64,000 bases of DNA, taken from assembly GCA_963705155.1 (NCBI GenBank), contig CAVPJC010000014.1, forward strand, positions 248,001-312,000. The letters run 5' to 3'. Source of the stretch: CAVPJC01 sp963705155. Lineage in GTDB: Bacteria > Chloroflexota > Anaerolineae > Anaerolineales > UBA4823. Shown here piece by piece: positions 10,316 to 19,760 of this stretch; position 1 is the first letter of the stretch; every line of letters begins with the position of its first letter. A program made the position numbers and the translations under genes. The notes beneath the pieces are model-generated. The model had not been told where the DNA came from and made no database searches. It saw only the letters and a program-made list of their open reading frames with translations.

Positions 10316-11688
10316 TTATAACTGCCCGGAAGCAGACCAATTTTGGAGCAACCGCCTGATAACCTGGATCGGAGTAGCGTTCCAGGACAAAAGATGAGGC
10401 GTATGCAGGGAGAGAGCTGCCGGTCAGGTGGGCGGCGAGAAGCTCCCCGGCCGCACAGGCTGCCATCAGGCCATAACCGGAAAGTGCGCCGATGACATAT
10501 GCGCCCTGTACGGGCAGCGGGCCAATCAAAGGCCGGTTTTCGATCGTTTTTGTGTAATAGCCGCCATCCAGTATGGGACGCGGCGACCTGCCAAAATACG
10601 CCCGGATGGCGGGCAGCATGGCAGCCATGCCGCGCAGCGCGATTTCTGGATACTGGTCGTCCAGCCGGGGTGGGAAGACAGGTTCAACGGTATTGACATG
10701 GTATTCCCACAACATCAGGGCGATGTCGCTTCCCGCGCCGCCCTCCGGGCGGGTGTGAGCGCCTGCCGGCATTTGCTCGAGCAGCCAGGCGGTATCTGGA
10801 TCGGATTCAAGCAAGGATCGCTCCTCCGGAGACCATTCCAGGTATTGTAAATCGGTCCAGATCAGCAAAGGGGCATGGCGGGGGATGGCTGCCAGGCTAT
10901 CTTTGAAGGCGACCTTGAGATGCAGCTCGCAATGTACCGGGAGATCAATACCGAGCATCTTAGCGGTTGGTTTTAGCAGTGGACCTGCGGCATTGATAAA
11001 ATTGCGTGTAGCCACAGTAGCGCCGCTGCTCAGGCGAACTGCGTTGACCCTGCCTCCGGTCACATCCAGCGATTCGATCCGCGCGTTTTCCAGACGCACA
11101 CCAGCCCGGCGGGCTGCCTTCCAGAAGGTACATTCCCAGTTGTTGGGCGCTGAACCAGCCGGCCCGGCGCACATGCAGGGCAGCCATTACACTGCTTGAG
11201 AGATAGGGAAACTGCTCATGGATCAACAGCGGGTCGAGGATCAAATCGGCGCCGGCAGGCATACCGGCAAAGCCCTCGGAGGAAGCGGGGATATAGGGCG
11301 GGTCACCCGCCTCGCCCCGGTAGATACGCAGCTCCCCGGCGCCCAACCCGGGCGGTTCCTGGGCGGCAGCTATGAAAGCTGGCAAGCGCTGTGGATTGGC
11401 GGTCAGATACAGGTAGCCGCGCCGGTTCATCTGGAAAATATTACCGCTTTCTGAAGCCAGGCTCTCCATCAAGTCGATTGAGCGGTTCATCAACCCCACC
11501 ATGGCGGTATCAGGACCGGGCCACCAGTTGCGGTAACACTCGGTGGATTTATCGCTGGTCAGGCTGAGAGGAGACCTTTCGTCCACCAGTAGAATGTCCC
11601 TGATTCCGTGATGCACGGCAAGATGATAGGCAGCGCTGATACCCGCAATACCAGCACCACAAATAACGGCCTCGTACGGGTTGGTCAT
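10316..11688 (-). CDS. FAD-dependent oxidoreductase of the DAO family, two frameshifts
   Basis: The N-terminus has a classic FAD-binding motif, AVICGAGIAGISAAYHLA, then LLVDERSPLS. The C-terminal half contains FINAAGPLLKP and the DAO-type closing motif IGPLPVQGAYVIGALSGYGLMAACAAGELLA. The frame changes near 11130 and again near 10350, where removing one G restores a normal end (ALLQNWSASGQL, stop 10316). The joined length is about 457 residues. DAO-family enzymes oxidise amines or amino acids such as glycine or sarcosine; the substrate is not deducible. It starts 6 bp after the AlaX gene. Confidence 0.85.
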
Positions 11689-11694
11689 GCCTGA

Positions 11695-12416
11695 TCAGCC
11701 CAAATCGATGTAAATGCGTTTGTTGATCTTTCCCTTGGATTTGTAATCCACAACCCGGATGCGCCCAACCTCGGAGGTGTTTGCCACGTGGGTGCCGCCA
11801 TCGGCCTGCAGATCCAGCCCGACGATTTCTACAATGCGGACTTCCTGTATCCCTTCAGGGAGCAGGTTGATTTTTGTGCGGATCAGATCGGGTATTTGAA
11901 ATGCCTGGTCGCGTGGCAGGATGCCCACGCGCACCGGCAGGGCGCGGGCGACTTCCACGTTGACAGCCTGTTCGATCTGATCAACCAGCTCTTTTTGCAT
12001 GGTCTCAAACTCAAAATCCATGCGTCCGTTCAGGGGGTCCATATCGCCGCCGGTTACGGAGGCGCCGTAATCCCGAAATATGACTCCGCACAGGATGTGC
12101 ATGGCCGTATGGGTACGCATCAACTGATAACGGCGATCCCAGTCAATCGTTGCTTCGATATGCGCTCCTGGACCGAGGGCAACGGCCCGTCACCGGAGAT
12201 ATAGTGGAAGACATCGGCGCCGATTTTTTTGGCGCGGGTGACCACCAGGCTGGCGTTATCCCACAGCAACGTACCACTATCTGCAGGCTGGCCTCCTCCG
12301 CCAGGGTAAAAAGCACTTTGTTCCAGTACCACGCCGCGGTTGACTTCATCGACGGCGCTGACGACCGAGCTGAATGTTTTGAGATAACTATCGGTTTGAT
12401 AAAGCAGGTGTGTCAT
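11695..12416 (-). CDS. Alanyl-tRNA editing protein (AlaX type), frameshifted
   Basis: Trans-editing protein homologous to the AlaRS editing domain; it hydrolyses mischarged Ser- or Gly-tRNA(Ala). The first frame (from 12416) carries the N-terminal beta domain with SAFYPGGGGQPADSG. The second frame has the zinc-site motifs HTAMH and ADGGTHVANTSE. The break is near 12180, where GPGAHIEATIDWDRRYQLM continues in the second frame. The joined protein is about 240 residues, the usual AlaX length. It is the first gene of a minus-strand run with the FAD oxidoreductase and GNAT genes. Confidence 0.9.
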
Positions 12417-12499
12417 GATCTACTCCAGGTTTGGTTTTGTTTTGCCCCGTGCTGGACGCCTGACGATCAGGACCGTCCACACTTCAGGTGGTCAAAAAA

Positions 12500-13014
12500 T
12501 CAAGGATTGTCTGGCTGCTTATACTGGAAGAGCACCCACTGGGCGATGACGCCGAAAAACAATAAAATGATGAACATGGCGGTCACCCCGATGCTATCCA
12601 AAGTGACGTGCCGGATGACCAGAGTCGCGCCGAGGGTAGCTGAAATGAGGATGAGGGGCAACGACCTCCAGAGCAAATAAGCGATCAGGCCAATCCCTCC
12701 ACACCCCAGAACGACAGGAAGGCTGACCCAGTTGGTTGACCAGCCAAGCGCGTATGGCAGGTAATAGCACAGGTAAACTCCAGCGGCGAAAACAGCCAGG
12801 GGAATCACCACTCGTTTGAACAAACCGGCTGCGAGAGCACCCAATACACCGCAGGAAAGGGCGTAGAGATCAATTCGCCCTGCCCGAGACCCGGTTGGTA
12901 ATACGCCATAAAGACACTGCCCGCCAGGAAGCCAACCCCGGCTGCAAAGAACCAGTGCGATTGGTGCCCGGTTACCATCAAGATAAATCCGATCACAACC
13001 GAGAGAGCGTTCAT
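12500..13014 (-). CDS. Small multi-pass membrane protein, frameshifted
   Basis: From the ATG at 13014 the frame reads hydrophobic segments (ALSVVIGFILMVTG, HWFFAAGVGFLAGSVFMAYY). Near 12870 it shifts into a second hydrophobic frame (YALSCGVLGALAAGLF, VVIPLAVFAAGVYLCYYLPYA, LGCGGIGLIAYLLW, VTAMFIILLFFGVIAQWVLF). The result is about 172 residues with six or so transmembrane segments, resembling DUF4203/TMEM198-like membrane proteins. The function is not known. The longer minus-frame reading to 13069 has a non-hydrophobic N-terminus and is probably not the real start. Confidence 0.6.
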
Positions 13015-13189
13015 GCGTTATTACAAAGTATAACCAATTTCCAGCCAAATTCAACAGATATGTCTTCATCAGGCTGGTCTATCTTGGGGTAAAATCGATA
13101 GAGGAATTGCTATGCTGGAGGTTGACCTACCAGATGGCAGGCGATCGCACGCAGGGTCTTTGGTGGGGACTCGCGGTAAGACATAAACT

Positions 13190-14229
13190 ATGCATACATC
13201 CGCAAACGATCTGATCTTCTATTATCCGGAGGGGCATGCGGCGCACGCCGAGGCAGGCCACCCGGAAAGACCCGAGCGCGTGGAAACCCTGCGCCAGGCC
13301 TTGCTGGCTGGAGGCTGGTGGCAGCGCTTTGCCAGGCTTTCTCCGCTGGAAATTCCCGAGGATGTCCTGCACGAAGTCCACAGCAAGATTTACCTGCATG
13401 CGCTCCAGGATGCCTGTCGTCAAGGCCGACGGTTGGATATGGATACCTATGTGACGACGGCTTCGTGGTCTGTGGCCCTGGCAACTGCGGGAGGGCGCGG
13501 CAGCGGTTGCCGATGCCATCTGGAGGGGGGAAGCCCGCCGGGGACTGGCCCTCACACGACCGCCCGGGCACCATGCCACCCGAGAGCGCGGCATGGGTTT
13601 TTGTTTGCTCAATAGTGTCGCCATAGCAGTTCAATATTTGACGATGATTTTGGGGGCAAGAAAGCTGGCCGTTATTGACCTGGATCTGCACCACGGCAAC
13701 GGCACACAGGATATATTCTGGGAGCGCGGAGATGTATTCTATATCTCTACCCACCAATCGCCGCTCTATCCGGGTTCGGGCAGCCTGGAGGAGACCGGGG
13801 ATGGCGCTCGGGCAGGGGTATACAGCAAATTTCCCGCTTCCACCTGGCTCGGGGGATGAGGCATTCGCGAATTTCATGAATGGATTGATCCTGCCATTGC
13901 TGGATCGATATGCTCCGGAAATGCTCCTGGTGAGTTTTGGTTTCGATCCACACTGGAAAGACCCTCTGGGTCACCTGGAACTTTCAGCAGGTGGGTATGG
14001 GGATTTAATTTCTGCGTTAACGTCCTGGGCTGATGCCCGCTGCAACGGGCGCATCGGGTTGTTCTTGGAAGGAGGTTATGATCTGGCTGCTGCAGCAGCC
14101 TGTGGGTCAGCGGTTACAGCCGCCCTGCTGGGTGAACACTGGACGGATACGTTGGGTGCATCACCCCGCGCGGAAGGGCGCTCCTGGCAGGCAGTTCATC
14201 GCCGCGCCAGGGAGATTTGGGGACTATAA
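13190..14229 (+). CDS. Histone deacetylase-family amidohydrolase, two frameshifts
   Basis: Zn-dependent deacetylase of the arginase/HDAC fold, probably acting on acetylated polyamines or acetoin-type small substrates in bacteria. Three frames in succession give the family order: HPERPERVETL; then RPPGHHATRERGMGFCLLNSVAIA and IDLDLHHGNGTQ (active-site His pair and zinc ligands); then SFGFDPHWKDPLG and FLEGGYDL. Breaks are near 13495 and 13820. At both sites deleting one G from a G-run restores the frame (AGGAAAVADAIW; GYTANFPLPPGSGD). The corrected length of about 345 residues is normal. It ends 19 bp before the NYN-domain gene. Confidence 0.88.
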
Positions 14230-14248
14230 GTGGAAAGGAGGAAAATCC

Positions 14249-16213
14249 GTGGAAAATCAACTGGCGATATTTATCGATTTTGAAAATATTGCGTTATGGG
14301 CTGAAAGAGAATTCTATGATTTTGAATTGACACCGTTGATCGAATACCTTCAAAGTCGAGGGCCTCTTGTGGTTAAGCGCGCTTACGGCGATTGGAGCCG
14401 TTTTCAGCGTTACCGTGATGAGCTTATGAATCTCTCCATTGACCTGATTCAAATTTACAGCGTTCGCGCCGGGAAAAACCGGGCTGATATTCGCATGGCA
14501 GTCGACGCTCTGGAGATTGCCATGACACGCTCTCAAATTCAAAATTTTGTCATCGTATCAGGTGACAGTGATTTCAGTCCTTTAGCTGCCAAGCTGCGTG
14601 AATACGGACGATATATCCTGGGGGTAGGCCCTCGAAGTGTGACCCACAACCTGCTGGTGAAATCTTGCGATGAGTTTGTGTATCTGGAAACGATCCTGGG
14701 TGAAACGGACGAAGCCGATGTGCAAATCAATACGGAACGGGAGGATGCCCGCCGAATTTTGCGCCGCGCCCTGCAAGCCCACGGCCAGCGCGGCGAGCTT
14801 CCGATCCTGGCAGCCAAACTAAAACAAACCATGCTGTTGATTGACCCGGCTTTTAATGAAGCCAATTTTGGTCATTCGCAATTTAAAACCTGGCTTGAAG
14901 AAAATCAAGATTTAATCAAATTGTACATAAAAGATTTGCAGCTTTACGTTACCCCGTTGGATTATTCAGTACCTGAAAATCTGGAGTTGACCCCTGTGGA
15001 TGCAGCCCAGATGCCCCTGGAATTTGCTTCTACCACAACAGCTACAACAGAAAAATTGTACCGCCAGCTCTTTGCCCGGCTAAAAATGACCTCGGCAGAC
15101 CTGGCGACCCGGCGGGATGTACTGCGGGATATCTATCGTGAGTTGATCGAACGACCGGGCAAATTGAACACAGAAGACCTGTTGGAAATATTGCGCGAAC
15201 GCTACGTTGCGCAGGATTTGATCCGCAGCAAGCCGCTGCTGCGTGATATTCTACAAATGGCTTACCGTCAGCGGGCGTTTGATTATGGCAAGGAGGGCGC
15301 CTCGCTGGCAGTGCCCTTCCGCCTGGCAAAAGGCATTGACAGTGAGGCCGCTTTTGTTCGCAGGGCGGAATCGGATTATGTGTATGCGGTCATCCGGGCT
15401 GGTCTGGATCTGGATCCAGCCGAGCTGGCATGCATCATTTTGAATGATCGCGATCAACAAGCCTATGTGAATACGCTGGTGGAAGACCTTAAGCAGCGCG
15501 GTTTGATTGTAAGGAAAGAACGCCGCTACTGGCTGGCAGGCCGTGATGCGATACCATTCCGGGACGAGGCGGTATTGCAGCCAGTTTGCCACGACATAGA
15601 GACGGTCGAAATTCCAGCCGGCCTGGATCAGGGCGTCAACATGGCGCGAGCCTTATCGAAAAACGCTATGGTTCAGCGGTCACAAGACTTTATCGCCGCA
15701 GCCAACAATTTTTTGTTGGCCTGCCGGTTGCAGTGGGATGCTGTTGAGCGCAATGACACCGGCGCCACCCTGCAAGATCTGCGCTGGTACATGGCTTCTT
15801 ATGCGTCTGCCAATGCCGGTAAACTTTCACAGGTCAGCAAAGATTACACGGCAGCCCGGCCTTACTACCTGGCGTTCTTTGCGCTGGTGCAGGAGGATGA
15901 TCCGCTCTGGGACCGCATGCGGGGGTTAATCAATCCGATGCTGGCGTATTATTGGGTCAATGCGGCCCGCGAGTTGGGCGTAAACACCAGCGAGTGGAAT
16001 TTTAATGCGGCATCGCCGCCGCAAATTGCGGTTTCCATCGCCACCCATCCTAACAACCGGCTGCGCTCGCACTGGCGTGAAGTGACAGAATCGCTGGCTC
16101 TGGTGAACCCGGGTTTGTTGAGCCGCATTTTGGATCAAATCCAGCATAACCGGGCTGAATCGCCCGAATTCTCACAGGCTGCCGATCTGATCCGGCGGAT
16201 GATTGTGGATTGA
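14249..16213 (+). CDS. NYN-domain (PIN-like) putative RNase with OST-HTH/LOTUS domain
   Basis: I choose the GTG at 14249 because it follows GGAGG by 6 bp and begins exactly at the conserved strand ENQLAIFIDFENIA; the open frame extends further upstream. Residues 1-150 form a NYN/LabA-type PIN-like nuclease domain with acidic residues in IDFEN, RADIRMAVDALE and VSGDSDFSPL. An OST-HTH/LOTUS RNA-binding domain follows (about residues 165-235, ILRRALQAHGQRGELPILAAKLKQ). The remaining 400 residues contain winged-helix-like and helical repeat regions that I cannot name. NYN-LOTUS proteins are thought to act on RNA. The length of about 654 residues is long for this architecture. Confidence 0.82.
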   Translation: MENQLAIFIDFENIALWAEREFYDFELTPLIEYLQSRGPLVVKRAYGDWSRFQRYRDELMNLSIDLIQIYSVRAGKNRADIRMAVDALEIAMTRSQIQNFVIVSGDSDFSPLAAKLREYGRYILGVGPRSVTHNLLVKSCDEFVYLETILGETDEADVQINTEREDARRILRRALQAHGQRGELPILAAKLKQTMLLIDPAFNEANFGHSQFKTWLEENQDLIKLYIKDLQLYVTPLDYSVPENLELTPVDAAQMPLEFASTTTATTEKLYRQLFARLKMTSADLATRRDVLRDIYRELIERPGKLNTEDLLEILRERYVAQDLIRSKPLLRDILQMAYRQRAFDYGKEGASLAVPFRLAKGIDSEAAFVRRAESDYVYAVIRAGLDLDPAELACIILNDRDQQAYVNTLVEDLKQRGLIVRKERRYWLAGRDAIPFRDEAVLQPVCHDIETVEIPAGLDQGVNMARALSKNAMVQRSQDFIAAANNFLLACRLQWDAVERNDTGATLQDLRWYMASYASANAGKLSQVSKDYTAARPYYLAFFALVQEDDPLWDRMRGLINPMLAYYWVNAARELGVNTSEWNFNAASPPQIAVSIATHPNNRLRSHWREVTESLALVNPGLLSRILDQIQHNRAESPEFSQAADLIRRMIVD

Positions 16214-16286
16214 TTTACCTGAATTCAATATTAAGCTGGTTGTTGTCACGGCACAGCCAGCTATCCTACTTACATTGGAGCATTAA

Positions 16287-16700
16287 ATGGGTATTGTAAC
16301 TTTACGCTGGGTAGAAGGGAAGATGATGGTAGGCACCGATTCGGTCGGGCACTCCATCGTGATTGGGCGTTCGCCGGAAGATCCATCGAAGTTTGCCGGG
16401 ATGAAACCATCCGATTTACTGCTGCTGGCGGCGGCATCTTGTTCGACGTATGATGTTATCGAAATCCTTACCAAGCAGCGTGAGCCGTTGCAGGATATTA
16501 AAGTCTTTTGCCAGGGGGATCAAGAATCAGATCCTCCCTACACTTTTATCTGTCTGCATCTCCATTACATCGTCACCGGGCCAGTGAATCCCGAAAAACT
16601 TGACCGGGCAATCCAGCTTGCTGAAGATAAATACTGTTCTGTGATCAGCACGCTGCGGCTGGGTATTCCCGTCACCAGCGATTATGAAATTGTTTCCTGA
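16287..16700 (+). CDS. OsmC family peroxiredoxin-like protein
   Basis: A 137-residue OsmC/Ohr fold protein with the two conserved cysteines in LLAAASCSTYDV (about residue 52) and AEDKYCSVISTL (about residue 116). Ohr/OsmC enzymes reduce organic hydroperoxides; this short form belongs to the YhfA-like branch, for which the substrate is less clear. ATG at 16287 gives the normal N-terminus VTLRWVEGKMMVGTD. Confidence 0.9.
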   Translation: MGIVTLRWVEGKMMVGTDSVGHSIVIGRSPEDPSKFAGMKPSDLLLLAAASCSTYDVIEILTKQREPLQDIKVFCQGDQESDPPYTFICLHLHYIVTGPVNPEKLDRAIQLAEDKYCSVISTLRLGIPVTSDYEIVS

Positions 16701-16754
16701 AATTGCATTTGGCTTGCTTGCTTGAAACAGGCTGGATGAAATGCCCGATTGTCT

Positions 16755-17330
16755 ATGTTGACATCTCGTTTCGAAAATGCTCTGGTGTACGCCTTCCGGT
16801 TGCATGTCACTCAAACACGCAAAGGCAAGCGGATCCCCTATCTTGCGCATCTGATGTCAGTTGCCTCCCTGGTGTTGGAGAACGGCGGCGATGAGGATAT
16901 GGCTATTGCGGCACTATTACATGATGCCGTAGAAGATCAGGGAGGGCGGAAAACACAGGAGGAAATCCGATCCAGATTCGGCGAACGCGTGGCCTTAATC
17001 GTTAAAGGCTGCACCGATGCGGATGAATTCCCAAAACCTCCCTGGAGGGAGAGAAAAGAAGCTTACCTGCACCATCTCCGCGGGGCGTCTGAGGATGTCC
17101 GGCTGGTATCCCTGGCAGATAAGCTTCACAATGCCCGTTCCATCCTGGTGGATTTACACCAGGATGGAACATCGACCCTGAATAGATTTCAGGGCGGTGT
17201 CGAGGGTACGGTATGGTATTATCGTAGTCTGGTGAAGATTTTTCGAGAGCGAGACAATTCGCCGATGCTGGATGAATTGGCGGAGATAATTTCGCAGATC
17301 GAGAGCATGGTGCAGTCTGCACCGGAATAA
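16755..17330 (+). CDS. HD-domain (p)ppGpp hydrolase-like protein (SpoT/Mesh1 type)
   Basis: A compact HD phosphohydrolase of about 191 residues. Metal-binding motifs PYLAHLMSV, ALLHDAVEDQG and VSLADKLHNARSIL match the hydrolase domain of RelA/SpoT and the single-domain Mesh1 family. No synthetase, TGS or ACT domain is present, so it would only degrade alarmones such as (p)ppGpp, or related nucleotides such as NADPH. The ATG at 16755 is preferred to the TTG at 16749. It lies between OsmC and a methyltransferase in a co-directional run. Confidence 0.85.
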   Translation: MLTSRFENALVYAFRLHVTQTRKGKRIPYLAHLMSVASLVLENGGDEDMAIAALLHDAVEDQGGRKTQEEIRSRFGERVALIVKGCTDADEFPKPPWRERKEAYLHHLRGASEDVRLVSLADKLHNARSILVDLHQDGTSTLNRFQGGVEGTVWYYRSLVKIFRERDNSPMLDELAEIISQIESMVQSAPE

Positions 17331-17374
17331 AGCGAATCACGCTTGCGCGTGGTGATTGGAGTGGAAAATTCAAT

Positions 17375-17956
17375 ATGCCTGGTTATCGCGCCCTGACCGA
17401 CCTGCCTGCATTGGTAAAGCGGGCCCAGAATCTGGCCGAGCAAATGGAGTTTGAAAGCTCTTGCACGGTGGAAACTGGCCGGTTGTTGCAGTTATTAGTC
17501 AGTCAATTTCAAAGCGGAGTAATTGGAGAGCTTGCCGCCGGTTGTGGCGTTGGTTCAGCCTGGATAGCCAGCGGTTTAACGCCGTCCACATCTTTTTTTA
17601 CCGTGGAGGAGGATGTAGCGCGTGCGGCCTCCGTAGGCGCACTGTTTGATTCGCTGTTTAATGTCCGCGTGATCCAGGGTGACTGGTGGGACTTATTGAA
17701 AAACCGCCGTTTTAGTATGATTTTTGCCAGTGTTAACAGCACCCGGGCAGAGCGATCCGATCTTCTGGTGCAGTCGCTTAATACCGGCGGTGTCATTGTT
17801 TTAGATGGTATGCCGCCTCAAAACCGGGTGTCGCTGCGACCGAAGGGTGATGCTGATCAAGTACGTGAATACTGGTTAAACGATCCCCGAGTGATTGCAA
17901 CTGAAATACAGGTCTCTGTGGGTGAGTCAGTGATACTGGCTACTCGCCAATCCTGA
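17375..17956 (+). CDS. O-methyltransferase-like SAM-binding protein
   Basis: This 193-residue Rossmann protein has the SAM motif I in GVIGELAAGCGVGSAWIASG (about residue 50), an acidic residue at the end of strand 2 (TVEEDVARA) and the strand 4 region IFASVNSTR. The overall order resembles catechol/caffeoyl-CoA O-methyltransferase-type family 3 proteins, though the usual GVD/Asp metal site is replaced by ASVNS, so catalysis by the standard metal mechanism is doubtful. It sits 16 bp upstream of the PfkB kinase gene. Confidence 0.7.
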   Translation: MPGYRALTDLPALVKRAQNLAEQMEFESSCTVETGRLLQLLVSQFQSGVIGELAAGCGVGSAWIASGLTPSTSFFTVEEDVARAASVGALFDSLFNVRVIQGDWWDLLKNRRFSMIFASVNSTRAERSDLLVQSLNTGGVIVLDGMPPQNRVSLRPKGDADQVREYWLNDPRVIATEIQVSVGESVILATRQS

Positions 17957-17971
17957 TGCGGAGATGATCCG

Positions 17972-18893
17972 ATGGGCGCGATTTTAGTGTCGGGTTTGAT
18001 CAATATCGAGACAACATTAAGGGTTGAGTCGTTTCCTATCTATTATTCTCCGGTGCGTTTTCCTTTTTTTGGTGTGAATTCGACGGTTTCAGGGGTCGGA
18101 TATAACATCTCAAAGGCGTTGATTAAACTGGGTGAAGAAATTCGTTTTGTTTCGATGATCGGCCAAGATTTTGCCGGTAAACTGGTTCTCGAAGAAATGC
18201 GCCAGGCTGAAATTCCCAATCGATATATTTACGATCGTTTAGCGCGCACTCCCCAATCGGTGATCTTATATGACCACGAGGGGACTCGCCAGATTTAACA
18301 CCGACCTGAAAGACATTCAGGAACAAGACTATCCGGGAGACCGGTTCGATCAGGCTTTGACAGAATGCTCGCTGGCCGTTCTTTGTAATATCAATTTCTC
18401 CCGCCCTTTTTTGCGTAAAGCCAGGGCGTCTGGGATTCCGGTGGCTACCGATATCCATACCATTTCGAACCTGGAAGACGACTACAACCGTGATTTTATG
18501 GCTGCCGCCGATATCTTATTTATGAGCGACGAAAATCTGCCCAGTACACCGGTGGAGTGGGTGCACAGGATCCAGGCAAAATACCCTGCCGAGATCATTG
18601 TCATAGGACTGGGTTCGCGTGGAGCGGTTTTGGCTGTGCGCCAGGATCATTTTGTGGAGCGATTCCCGGCGGTGTTCACGCGACCCGTGATTAATTCAAT
18701 CGGCGCTGGCGATGCGCTGTTCTCTTGCTTTGTGCATTATTATATGCGCGACCACGATCCCTACGGAGCGCTCGAGCGAGCGATGCTTTATGCATCTTAT
18801 AAGATCGGGGAGAGTGGAGCTGCTGATGGGCTGTTGGACGGTGAGAGCACCGACCGCCTGTACTCCGAGAAGAAAAATCAATCCACAAGATGA
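17972..18893 (+). CDS. PfkB-family carbohydrate kinase, frameshifted
   Basis: The ribokinase-like N-terminus reads ILVSGLINIETTLRVE, with NSTVSGVGYNISKALIKLG (sugar-binding Gly loop) and FVSMIGQDFAGKLVLEEM. The frame ends early at 18298; removing one T from ATTTAAC joins it to INTDLKDIQEQDYPGD in the next frame. The PfkB signature with the catalytic Asp, RPVINSIGAGDALFSCFVHY, is at about 18678-18735. The joined length of about 307 residues is typical. It phosphorylates a sugar or nucleoside; ribose, adenosine or fructose-type substrates cannot be distinguished. Its stop overlaps the next ATG. Confidence 0.87.
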
Positions 18894-19585
18894 AGGCGAG
18901 AGCAGTTATTATCATCAGCGCCGATTCCGAATGGCGCGCCGTGGGAGAGGTCCTGCCGGGGAAAGCAGCTCGGACTTCGCCGTTTGGCGAATGGTTCGAG
19001 CTGGAGGGTGGTGAATTTAGTTTGCCGCCTGGACTGATCTTTTTACACGGCGGCTGGGGTAAGATCGCCGCAGCAGCCTCGACACAGTACGCCATCGATG
19101 CCTGGCAGCCGGATGTACTGATCAATCTGGGGACCTGCGGCGGCTTCCAGGGGGAGATCGAGCGCGGCACCATCGTGCTGGTTGACCGGACGATTGTTTA
19201 TGATATCGTTGAGCAGATGGGTGATTACGAGGAGCATATCGCTCATTACAGTACGCAACTCGACCTTTCCTGGCTTAAAAGCGAGCCTCCGCTGGTATTC
19301 CGCAGGGCTTTAATAGTTTCAGGCGACCGTGACCTGGCTCCTGAGGATATCCCTCTACTGAAACAACGTTATGGCGCTGTGGTTGGAGATTGGGAATCCG
19401 GAGCCATTGCCTGGGTGGCTTCGCGTAACCAAGTTCGCTGCCTGATCTTACGCGGGGTTACCGATCTGGTCAGCAGCAGCGCTGGGGAGGCGTACGGCAA
19501 TATCGAGCTTTTTCACCAGGCCACTCGGGGCATCATCGAGAACCTGGTTTCAGGGCTGCATCACTGGCTGGCGCAGATACCTTAA
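18890..19585 (+). CDS. Nucleoside phosphorylase-fold protein (MTA/SAH nucleosidase-like)
   Basis: A 231-residue PNP/UDP-family protein. ISADSEWRAV is the start typical of MTA/SAH nucleosidase-like proteins, INLGTCGGF the central strand, and GDWESGAIAWVASRN with RGVTDLVSS the substrate site region (the conserved Asp is in RGVTDL). It probably cleaves a nucleoside such as methylthioadenosine or S-adenosylhomocysteine. The ATG overlaps the kinase stop (ATGA), which suggests coupled translation and a shared nucleoside-salvage role. Confidence 0.85.
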   Translation: MKARAVIIISADSEWRAVGEVLPGKAARTSPFGEWFELEGGEFSLPPGLIFLHGGWGKIAAAASTQYAIDAWQPDVLINLGTCGGFQGEIERGTIVLVDRTIVYDIVEQMGDYEEHIAHYSTQLDLSWLKSEPPLVFRRALIVSGDRDLAPEDIPLLKQRYGAVVGDWESGAIAWVASRNQVRCLILRGVTDLVSSSAGEAYGNIELFHQATRGIIENLVSGLHHWLAQIP

Positions 19586-19760
19586 TTACCAATAATTTTG
19601 ATAAGGGCGGGCTCTATTCCCCCGGGATTCATTGCTGGCGATACCTTTCATCCTATCGCCACTTGAATGTCCGGGTTGGGAAATTTGCCTTATAATTGGG
19701 CGTGGCTACAACTGGCTGGCAGCAGAACAAATCTGGTTTGTGGATATTTGACGTTCATTC

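Noticed and set aside
14033..14248. Upstream extension of the NYN protein
   Set aside because: It overlaps the end of the deacetylase gene and lacks a ribosome site; GTG 14249 has one and begins at the conserved domain.
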